Assembly: GCA_009760855.2 (NCBI GenBank)
Contig: WPIO01000007.1
Coordinates: 12,150,001 to 12,212,000, forward strand
Source of the DNA: Cristatella mucedo
Taxonomy: Eukaryota > Bryozoa > Phylactolaemata > Cristatellidae
Direction: 5' to 3'
Length of the DNA stretch: 62,000 nucleotides
Shown: in pieces, positions 1 to 10,600 of the stretch
Layout of the letters: each line of letters starts with the position of its first letter
Position numbering within the stretch: position 1 is the stretch's first letter
Program-made: the position numbers and the translations under genes
The notes under the pieces: model-generated
Seen by the model: the letters and a program-made list of their open reading frames with translations, nothing else
Databases searched by the model: none
Told to the model about the DNA's origin: nothing

Positions 1-821
1 TGCGTTCGTTCGTATCTTGGCATTACAAATAACCCAGGCCCGCCGTTAAGACGCGACTGAGGCCAAACGCTCGCGGCTGGGGACATTATCGGCAGCCCGG
101 ACTGCCGAACTGTCCGGTGTGTATCCGTCGCACGTGGAAACGCACCGTTCCCGAGCAACTCCTGGAAGAAACACTTCCGCGGGCTGCCCGATAGCAGACG
201 AGCGCCCGCGGCCATCAGACTCCCCTCCGCAGGCTCGGTCGGCGGAGTCCGCTCGGCGGCACTCGCCGCGAGGCTATTCTTTACTCGCGCACGTAGCCTC
301 TTGGGAAGATAGCCAGGACTGACAAAGTGCAGCCGCCATCGATGGCGAAACGCCGGCGTCTGGACTCTTCAATCTCGCCGTTAGGTCAGAGATCAGTCAG
401 AGGTCAGAGATCGTCGTCTCGCTTCGGCGGCAGCACCGCTGCGGCCAAAAGCTGCGCCTCATTTCTCCTCGCTGGCCGCCCGCATTTTGGCATCGCCGCA
501 CGGCGCAGGTGCAGCGGCGCCCCGACTAGGCCTGCCTACGGCGATTTCTTCGAGAGAAGCACCGCGGTCGAGTGCCAACGGTCGTCGTCCCACTCAGTGC
601 GCTCTCCGCTCACAGCTCCAGAGGCGAGAAAGGCCTCAGCGGACCTGCTCGCTCTCCGCTATCTCTGCAGACTTGCTCTCAGCTCGACCGGAACTAGCTC
701 AGTCCTACGGGTGCGTCTGCCACCCTTTGGTGGCGTGTGAGCTGACGAAGAGGAATTCACGAAAAGCTAACGCGTGAGCGGTCAGCGCTCAGATGAATTA
801 GCCTTGAACTGAACTGGTTGA
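1..821. other. GC-rich non-coding flank
   Basis: Open frames occur here, but their translations are Arg/Ser/Ala/Pro-rich and do not resemble any protein I know. I looked for the missing N-terminal exon of the GH65 gene (a motif like N-x-Y-L-G-T) in this stretch and up to 2730 and did not find it. Confidence 0.4.
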
Positions 822-952
822 GTTTTTCAAGCATGATTTTACTTACCATTCAATTGCATTTCACTTTGCAGCAAATGTAAAGCGCCTAGAGAGAGATTAA
901 GTTCTCTGAGGGCGCTTTATCAAGTGAATTATTATTATTATTATTATTATTA
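822..952 (+). mobile_element. LINE (L2/CR1-type) 3' end
   Basis: This is the 3' UTR end of the dominant LINE family. It carries the 'cagcaaatgtaaagcgcc' block, the terminal hairpin (agcgcc ... ggcgct around 'agagattaagttctct') and an (ATT)n tail. It closely matches copies at 41.1 and 51.1 kb. Confidence 0.85.
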
Positions 953-1035
953 ATAGAATTAAGAGAGACAGCGAGCGAACGAGTGAGGCGCGATGCAGAG
1001 AACGAACGACTCGAGAAGGCACGTGCGAGATGCAG

Positions 1036-1086
1036 ATGGAAATAATAATAATAGGAATAATAATAATAATATCGATGGGAATAATA
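1036..1086 (+). repeat. ATA/AAT-rich microsatellite
   Basis: Interrupted AAT trinucleotide repeats (aataataata, then ggaataataata) probably belong to the tail of another retroposon. Confidence 0.6.
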
Positions 1087-1144
1087 GGACACCCTATGAG
1101 CAGAGCGACAGACGGAGCTCGCTCTATACGATCCAGATCGTGGT

Positions 1145-1250
1145 TTCGAGTACTGCAGTGGGCCATCCTTTATTACCCACTGCGAGCGCTGGCGATTGCC
1201 GTCAAGGCTCGACTGCCGCTATGTAAATGAGACTTTTACACCAGCCAAAC
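1145..1250 (+). mobile_element. SINE-A, 5'-truncated
   Basis: The sequence has the end of a B-box-like segment, then 'cctttattacccactgc', a 'gcgctggcgat' stretch, 'aaggctcgactgccgctatg' and 'taaatgagact'. This is the order seen in complete SINE-A copies such as 53305-53468. Confidence 0.65.
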
Positions 1251-1610
1251 GGGCAGAACTCGTTGACTGACCGCTTCTACCGGCACGATTGATTTCGGCT
1301 GACTCAGTCGGTGTCCTTATCCCACCGGCTGCTGGACGCATCAGCCGGTGACGGCACGCAAGGCAGAGGTACAGGGTTCTCGGCGGTGCTAAATGCAGAA
1401 CGCGAATTTCCAACTCCAAAAGGACTCCTTGCGGATCGCCTGCGGATAGCGCAGCGCACGAGATCGAGACTCCAACGTACGTGCGTACGTCGAAACGGAA
1501 GAGCGTCCTCCGCTTCCATCTTTCGCACCCGGGGATATATCCTGTTGTTGAGGCCCTACCGACTGCACCTGGTGAGGACATCGGCGGCACTTTGAAATGT
1601 GTACGGATTC

Positions 1611-1735
<125 letters not shown>

Positions 1736-2057
1736 GACATATATTTACTCATATTTCTTCTCCGGCGGTGGATGATTACTAACGCTCGGTAGCTTCCTAG
1801 CATTTCTCCGCCAATGGACTCATTGTGTCTGAGGAAAATTGCTCTGGTTTTATTAGGTTGCTGGATAAGTATGCCGCCGTCTACGCCGATAAAACTTCAC
1901 CGCACGGTTCTGGAAGGTATATGACCTGTTGTGAGTTTCCACGGCTATGCCGGCAAGCATCCGGTAGAGGACATCGTTCTCTCTCTCTCTCTCTCTGCCT
2001 GGAACGAGCGAGCGCTGAAAGCTGTCCTTAGTAGCTTCCGTTTTGTGCTCGAGCATG

Positions 2058-2110
<53 letters not shown>
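2058..2110. repeat. (AT)n microsatellite
   Basis: An uninterrupted AT dinucleotide run of about 50 bp lies just before the GC-rich gene region. Confidence 0.95.
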
Positions 2111-2111
<1 letters not shown>

Positions 2112-2561
2112 GTATATAGTTATAGAGAGAGGACAGCGTAGCTGCCGCTTCGAAGTCGGACCGCGTAAGCAGCCACGTTGTCTACCGACCGCGCGCTCCG
2201 GGCAAGGTGCGATGCGCTGGCCTGTCTCGTGGCACCTCGAGATCCTTTTTCGTTGGCCATCAACTTTCATAGCCATCGGCCTTGAGTCTCCACGGATCTA
2301 CCGCGGTCTCATTCCGGCTAAGCGGCGCCGCTCTCGGCCGCTCTCGCTCACGGCCACGCATCTGGAGGCGGGCGGGCGGGGGCCGCGCGTCGCCCGGCGC
2401 GGTCAGTCCGAAGTCGGAGGCAGGCAAAAGCGTTACGAAGTGCCGCGTGACCGCATTCGCCTCGCCCGCCGGAAAGCTCGCCGGCTGCGGCGCACGCCTG
2501 GCAATCTCGACGTCGCCGCCTGCGGCCGTCGCCTACCGCGAGTAGCGGCGGCGGCGGCTGG

Positions 2562-2664
2562 CGGCAACGAGCGGCTGGCGGCAACGAGCGGCGGGAAGCA
2601 GCGAGCGGCGGGAAGCAGCGAGCGGCGGGAAGCAGCGAGCGGCGGGAAGCAGCGAGCGGCGGGC
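2562..2664 (+). repeat. 17-bp GC-rich minisatellite
   Basis: Tandem copies of gcggcgggaagcagcga (17 bp), four near-perfect, follow two related copies with 'ctggcggcaac'. The array ends about 65 bp before the first identified exon of the GH65 gene. It produces long open frames on both strands that I treat as spurious. Confidence 0.85.
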
Positions 2665-2730
2665 GCATGCGCGCGCCGCTCGCGCGCGTCGGCCGACGCG
2701 CGCCGCCTCACGTCGCTGCTTGTCCTCTAG

Positions 2731-2851
2731 GGGAGAGTCGCAGAGCGCGGATCCCGGCGGAGATCAACGTCCGAGTCGACTTTCCTGTGAGAGGCACCCA
2801 GCAGCAGCGCGAAGTGTTTCGCCGCTACAAGCTGGACATGGAGAATGGTCG
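2731..2851 (+). CDS. PGGHG-like exon a (first one found)
   Basis: The acceptor tgtcctctag is preceded by a pyrimidine stretch, and the exon begins in phase 1 (x|gg). It encodes [15 protein letters not shown], matching the human segment around residues 57-70, then YKLDMENG. The donor g|gtagcg leaves phase 2. An upstream exon is required. Confidence 0.8.
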
Positions 2852-5157
2852 GTAGCGGTTGCCACCGCCGTCGCCGGCGGCGCCTGTCGCGTCGTTCGCA
2901 GCGGCCGCGCATGCCGCCGCCGCCGAAGCGCGAGCGAAGGATGCTGTCGAGCGAGCGTAGCAGCGGCGGCTTCACTTTAGGCTACTGGGAAGAGAATACG
3001 ACCGTGAAGGAGGCTACCGTCACGCAGCGCGTCTACGCTCACCAGTACTACAATCGCTTGCTGGTTGTGGAGATCACCGCGCAGCGCCAGGGCGGAGCGA
3101 CAGGTAGGCGGAGGACCGGTGGGCGTCGTCGCTGTGCGCCGGAAACGCGGTGCGCCGGAAACGGAAGCCCTCTCAGAGCGTCGCCGAGCGCGTTCGCTGG
3201 CCACGCCCGCCCCTTCGCCGCGATTCTGGCGGGAGCTCCGGGCGGCACAGCGCCTCGTCGTCTGTCTAGCAGCCGCCGCCGCAGTGCGCTATAGCGGAGC
3301 GATAGCCGCTCCAGCGGCGGAGCTCCAGCGGCGCCGCTATGCAAAAAGGCGCGCCCCGGAAAGACGCGCGACCTGTCGCCGTAGCAACTGCGTTTACTCG
3401 CACTGAGCTACCAGCACAGGTATACTAGTTTTCAATGTATGGACGCATATATAGCTGTGTATTTAGTACAGTACATGCCCCGTATATAGAGTGCGTACAG
3501 TATGTATATACAAGAACATGTGTGCACACACCATGTACGCGTGTGTCCGCGTGTATTAATGCTGACAACGAGGGTATTCTCAACAGCGTCATTTTGGGGT
3601 TCCTATTAATGTGTTAGTATTGTGCGTACCTGGCAAGTTGACGGCATCTCTGACCGCAGAGCGTTCAGGCGGGTCGCTGAAGCGCATAGCAAGCTACCGT
3701 CCACCAAGCATGGCGCAGCATCTCGCGTCGTTCGCGAGTCAGCTTCAAAGCGAACTTTTCCATTTCTCTAACTCAGCACACGAGGTCCGCCGTTACTGCG
3801 GCCCAAACGAGCCGCAAATAAATCGCCTGCGATCTAGGTGGATGGCACGGCTTGGCCCGCTCCGCCCCCTCGCTATCGATTGAGAGGTAGAGCTGCAGAG
3901 AGAAGTCGTCGGAGGTGAGAAAATATATTATTATTATATTACAATTATTCGAGGATTAATTGAATGTATTATCATTACAATAATTATTACTGTTATAAAA
4001 AGCGTCTCCTGGCTGGTAATTGTTTTGTCTGCCGTCCGATACGACTGTCGCTGCAGTAACTTGCTGCTTAGCCTACAGGCAGGGTGACCGCGTGTGGTCA
4101 ATTGCTAGAAAGCCAGCTGTCATTCATCTATCGCAAAAATCCTGTGCCACGCTGATAGCTGGTAGCTTTTTAGACATTTTTGTCGCAAAAGCACATGTAT
4201 CAAATTTCCGCTCGCAAATTTGCATCCCAGATATCCCTACCTTTGGCCGAACGGACAATGCGGCTTCGCTCACGTTGCTACAAAGCTGCAAGCTAGCCTG
4301 GGAAGTCGTTTCCACGATTCTTACGCGACGACAACTACTCTCCTGCTGCCGACTGTAGCTTATCCTTTCCAGCGGTACTGCTCTCTTGACTCTGCTATGC
4401 TCCTCAATTTCTCTTTGCTGCGTGAGATGAAGTCTGGTGGCCAACAAATGCGTACCGAAAGCCACTTAGGCTGTGAGTTCGCAATATAAAACTCTCCTGC
4501 GTAACACCCACATGGTCTTTGTGGAGTTACAGACAGAGATGCATGGCATTGCATTACAAGCTGCTAGACCCGGACGGTGCATGCTTTTTTCAAACAGCGG
4601 CAGTCGGCTTTGATTGTGCTTTGCTCTGCTTGAATGCGCACGCTCGGTCGCTCGACTCGAATTACTGCGGGCGCGCGCGGCGTGCCGGATGAGGACGATT
4701 AAGTTCTATTATGGCGCTTGACAAATTGATTACATCATTATTAGCACATGCACAGCTAAGTGTCTGAATGTGCGTATAGGTCGGTACCTATCTACCCTAA
4801 ACAAGTAAAAAATTAAACATAGCGTGCACCCACAATTTTTCGCATGTACGGGATGGTCAATTTGAAAATATAGGCTACGCACACAGCACTGCGGCATGCT
4901 CGCCAGACCATCGCTAAGACAGTGTCTCTGGCAGGTATTAGCTTTTACCCGCTCTTCTAGGGGAGATCATCTCTACAGCCTGTACATTCCTAATAAAATA
5001 ATGCACCGATCGTAAGCCTGTGAATGCACTGTGACGTAGTAGTACTGAAACTATTGCAATGGATACAACGTATGCATGACGCTAGCGACTTATGTTAACG
5101 TCACCAACGGACCGACTTTGACAAAGAAATGAGCAGCTGCGGGCTCGCTTCGCTGAG

Positions 5158-5192
<35 letters not shown>

Positions 5193-5246
5193 AAACTATA
5201 ACTATAACTATATATATATATATATATATATACAGAACTATAACTA

Positions 5247-5287
<41 letters not shown>

Positions 5288-5400
5288 CTATAACTATAAC
5301 TATATATATATATATACAGAACTATAACTATAACTATATATATATATATACAGAACTATAACTATAACTATATATATATATATATACAGAACTATAACTA

Positions 5401-5441
<41 letters not shown>

Positions 5442-6131
5442 CTATAACTATATATATATATATATATATATATAATGCACTTGATAAAGCGCTCTCAGAG
5501 AACTCAATCTCTCTCTAGGCGCTTTACATTTGCTGCAAAGGGGAAATGCAATTGAATGCTGAGTAATATCGTGCTTGATAAACAAACAAAATGAATAACA
5601 TGGTTAGGGGAATATAATAGTAGTTTCGTCACGGAAGACAACGCTGTGCTATCTTGCCGCTTGACGGTAGTGCACCGTCCTGCCACATGACGCAAGTGCA
5701 CCATCTTGCGGCGTGATGGACATTCTCGCTTCAATTAATAGGGATAGTTAGCTTATTTACCAGGCTCCTTTATTTAGCGGCAGAAGAGCATTAAGGGTTA
5801 TCACCACCGCTAGCAGTTGGCAATAAGGGATCGCCCACTGCAGGATTCGAACCCACGACCTCGGTCGTGAAGAGGGAGCACCTTACCTCCAGGGCTATCG
5901 CGGGCTTACAAATTATACTGCGCTCTGCAACCAACTTCAACCCAGTCGGCCGTCCTAGGCTAATTTCCGGAAAGTAAAAAATTTGAACGGTCGAACGAAT
6001 GAACAAGACGGCTGCCTGTAGCAGGCGAGGCGCATACAAATCTTCGAGTCTCTCTCTCTCTCTATATATATATAGAGAGCTCTCTCTTTTTCACATACAC
6101 ACACAAACACACACACACAAACATACACACA

Positions 6132-6184
<53 letters not shown>

Positions 6185-6306
6185 GCACACACAAACACAC
6201 ACACACACGCACACTCTCTCCCTCTCTCTGTCAACCTGTCTCCCTCTCTGTGTGTCTCTCTCTGTCTCTTTGTCTCTCCCCGTGTCTCTCTCTGCCTCTC
6301 CCTTTC

Positions 6307-6369
<63 letters not shown>

Positions 6370-7623
6370 ATCTCTTTGTCTCTATTCTATCTAATTCTAT
6401 CTCTTTCTCTCTTTGTCTCTGGTTAAGGTGCTCGCCCCGACCAAGGTCAGGACTAGGTCGTTGGCTCCAGCTCCGTGGCATATGTGAATCGCCTGGATAG
6501 AGATAAAGTTATTTTAATTAAATTCCGTTTTTCCATTCATGTCCGTCTGTCTCTTGTGGACTAATTCTACATTAATTCACTGGCGAGGACGCACTGCTCC
6601 GACCCCGCGGCATAGCAGCGGTGCCTTTTTGTGGCCGCATCGTCCAGAGTGCCGTGCTAGTGCGATAGTATCGATGGATTGTCGCGACAGTGGGTAGTTT
6701 TTACTGACGGGCAGAAAGTCCTACCATCTGCTGCAGGGTTTGAACTTGAAAAAGTAAAGTTCATAATCCGCTGTGCTTCGCAGCCGGGATGGATGGGTCG
6801 ACGGTAAGCGCTGAAATTACGCCAACGCGTTCGCGGGAATCGCAGGAATGAGACGTGCCGAGTCAGGTACTTGTAAGCCATCTCAAAGCCCCTGGTTTTT
6901 ATTCTGTTGAGCTCTTTGAGCTGTCACGACACAGCAACTGCCTCTCTCGCGCTTTAGGCAACATCGTCATGCATCTGAATCTCACGCGCGGCCCTGAGAG
7001 CGACGACATCCATTTTGACCCCAAGCAGGACTTCGAAGGCGGCAACTGGTGAGCTTCGCACCGCGCTTCGAATCGACGTGCGTTCCCGTGTCAGCGCATA
7101 CCGACCGGAGCCGCCACGCGGCCGGCGTCTGCGCACCGCGCCCAGATTCAGGCACGCTCGGACACGCTCGCTCGCTCGCTCGCCCAGGGCGCGACGTGGC
7201 GTGACGATCGCCGCCGAGTCGGACGAGGCGGACGACGAGCCGACGCGAGCGTCGGTCTACTGGAGCGACATACCGAGCAGCTGGTCGATCGAGTCGGGCC
7301 GCTCCGGAAGCCGCCTCGTGCTCATCATGTCCGTCGACACGGACGACGACGTGGCGCGCGAGAGCTACGAGAGCGGCTCCCGTCTTTCCATCGTCAATCC
7401 GAGCCATTTCTTCTTCTTGCACGTCGACGCCTGGCGCGACAAGTGGCGCCGAGGCTGCGTCGAGGTGGTGGGCGACAGTGGGCTCGAGAAGCTGGCCTAC
7501 GCCAGCTTCTACTACCTGCTCAGCTCGCTGCCGACGCTCAAGAGCGACCGCGAGCCGGCGCCGTTCTACGGCCTCAGCCGCGGCGGCCTGGCGCACGGCG
7601 GACGCCGCCGCCGTCCGCCCTTA

Positions 7624-7672
<49 letters not shown>

Positions 7673-10600
7673 GCGACGTCGGCGGCGAGCAGGGTCACGT
7701 CACGTGGGAGACAGAGGCCTGGATGCTGCCGCCCGTGCTGGCCTTCCACCCGGAGCTCGCCAAGACGATGCTCTCCTACCGGCTGCAGACGACAATCGAC
7801 GCAGCGAGGCGCAACGCGGAGTCGGAGGGCGCGGCCGGTGTACAGTACGCGCCGCAGAGCGCGAGAACCGGCACGGACGTGTCGCCTCCGCCGCGGTCCG
7901 AGGGCTGCGCCGACTGTCGCGGCGCTCGCATCCACGTGACCGGCGACGTCGCCTTCGCCGCGCGCCTGTACGTGTCGGCCACGCGAGACCGACTGTGGCT
8001 CGAGCAGGACGACGGCTGCGAGATGCTCCGAGAAATCGCCGAGTTCTGGGTCGCTCGCGCGGAAAGGCCCGACAAGACCGGGGCGTACGAAATCAGGCGT
8101 GAGTCTATCCGCTTTCGCTTCCGCCGCTGCTTGTGCTGCGCCTTGAGACGGCGCAGGCGGATGTATAGCTTCCCGCCGCTGCCCTCGAGCGGCGCCGCAC
8201 GAGCTCTTTTCGCTTCAGTTTGCCTTTTCCGCTATTCGCGTGCTCCAGCGTCATCGCGGGCCGCCGCTGCGTGAGCATGCCCTGGGGACGTCCGGGCACG
8301 TGTGTATAGCCGCGTCGCGTCGCCGCCGCTATCTGCCACATCCGGCGCCGCTCGGGGCGCTCTGTAGGGGTGGCGGCGCTCGATGGCGACGCCGGCGGCA
8401 AGCTGGTCGACAACTCAGCGTACACGAACGCTCTGGCCAACCTCGCCATCAACTTCGCTCGCTACGCGGCGTGCATGTGCAGCAGCGAGCCCAGGCAGCT
8501 CGTGCCCGACTCGTGGCTGAGCGTGGCCGCCAAGCTCAAGATGGAGTACAACGACAACGAGAAACACCACCTGCCGTACCGGAACTACGACCGCCTGCCC
8601 AGTAAGCGAACCAACCTCTCGCCTCGCAGTCTCCCATATCGGAATTCACCCTACCTGACTGGCCCCCCCAGGCTCGTTTCCGGCTCGCCGCGGTCCGAAT
8701 CGCGTCGCCTGCGGTTCTCGGCATCGACTCGGTCATCGTCGTCGGCGGCTGAAGCTTTGCTCGCTGAGTCGTGCGCATGCGAGCGCTGCTCCATCTGCGA
8801 TCGTCGTGCACGGCCTTGGACCCTGAGAGCCTCGATCGAGTTTTTAGACGCGAGGCTGGACGGGGCGCTCGGGCAGCGGACAGCTCACTGCCCGACGCTG
8901 AGAGCGCTCCTCTCTGAGAGCGCCCCGCAGCGGCTCTCCTGCTCGAAATCGGCCATCTCTTCGGCACGTCTTGGTCCGAGGATCTGGCATCCTCAGTTCA
9001 TCCTCGGCTCGTCCTTTAGCTCGGATTCGCAGCAGAAGCAATGCTCTGTTTCCCGTTTGGCGACGGGTTGGGCTGTATGCCTGACGGCGCTCGCTCCGTC
9101 CCGACCAATGTTTCTCTCGCGAAGCCCGCCTTCTCTCCAGCGTTTTCCCGGCCAATTCTCTCCAGAACCCTCGCTCACCCGCCCGCTGCCTCCCCCCCCC
9201 CGCCGCCGCTCCTCCGGCGCTCGGCGTTGATGCGAGGAACGCGACGACGCTCATGCTCGAGCTCGAGCTTTTCGACAACAGCGACGACGGTGGCGCCGGC
9301 GGGGCGATCGGGTGGAGAGGGAGAGAGACGATTGCCGCCGTCTTCGGCAATGGCCGTTTCGCAAACTCGCCGAGACTCGCCGCGCCAACGCCGCAGGTTC
9401 GAGGAGGCGGTTGCAGCATGCCGAGCCCGTCTACCTCGGCTACCCGCTCATGTGGAACATGAGCAAGGACGTCCGCCGAAACGACCTGCTCAAGTGCGAG
9501 AAGGAGCTGAGCGAACAGGCGCCGTCCACGTCGCTGAGCATGCTGGCCGTCGGCTGGCTGGAGGTCGACGACATGGCTCGCGCCAAAGAAGCCTTCAGGC
9601 GGGCCTACCAGCCGTACATCCTCGAGCCATTCAAGGTGCGCCCCTTCCGCGCGAAGGCGCTCGCCGCGTGCGCCTCCGCCCGCCAGCTGCCGCTCTGAGT
9701 TGCCGTGGGACTCGGTGGGTTTGAATTTGAAAAGGCGACGTCTGCGAATTCACTCGCTGTCACGCTTGCCCTGGGCTGCCACCACCGCCGCCGGATGCGG
9801 TCTCGCTCGAGGGCTTTGGCTGACAGCCACCGGCACCGCTGACACTATGCTGTCAGCAGCCATCGTCGAAACCCTCCGTCCATGCCGCTCGCCAACGATA
9901 GGTCCTCGCCGTCGTCTGTCACGAGCACTCCGAAATGGCCGCCGAGAGAGTGAGCTCGGTGTTCCCCCCCCCTCCCCCCCCCCCCCCCCCAGTTACTCGC
10001 TACGTTGGGAAATGTTGGCAACGTGCCAACGATGGGTGCCAGTGCTGGGAACTCGCCGCCGCCGCCGCCGCCGCTCCACCGGACGTGTACCGGTTCCGAA
10101 GAAGATTGATTCGCGGGGAGGCGAGCGAGCGCGCGGGCGACCGACGGAGAACAAAAGGCTAGCGGAAATTGATCGATTGCGCCACTCAAAATCTGCTCGG
10201 TGCCCCGCTCGCGTGGTCCGTTAGCATTTACCAATCGGTGTCACCCGTGCGACCGCGTGGGATGTGGGCATGGTAGTAAAATCCCGGTCAAGTGAGACGT
10301 CGTGCGGGATCGAGAGCTCGCGGCTGAGCGAGTGCGCCCACTCGCTCAGCCGCGATAAGCCAACTTGTCCTGATATTAGGAGCCTCTCGCAGTCGCTCCA
10401 AGTACATTATTAGCGGAGCGAGTGGCGCAAGAGGTCGGAGGCGGATTATCGGAAAACGTGGCTAAAGCGAAGTTGAAGCCCGATCGATTAAGTCCTTTCG
10501 ACGTCTCCGTGCCGTCGCTCGCGGAAGCACCTCGGATTCGCTGCTTGTCGCGAGCGCTTCCCTAAGTTTGCTCAACTAATGTCGCCGTATCGACTAGGCG

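Noticed and set aside
2110-2730. 206-codon + frame and overlapping minus frames before the GH65 exons
   Set aside because: They come from GC-rich DNA and a 17-bp minisatellite (17 x 3 keeps the frame open). The translations are Arg/Ala/Ser-rich with no family resemblance.
6982-7596. 204-codon minus frame over the PGGHG-like exon
   Set aside because: It is the antisense of a well-supported exon, opened by the high GC content.
9397-9416. Alternative start of PGGHG-like exon f at 9417
   Set aside because: The ttgcag acceptor is good, but its phase does not fit the donor at 8602, whereas the acceptor before 9397 does.
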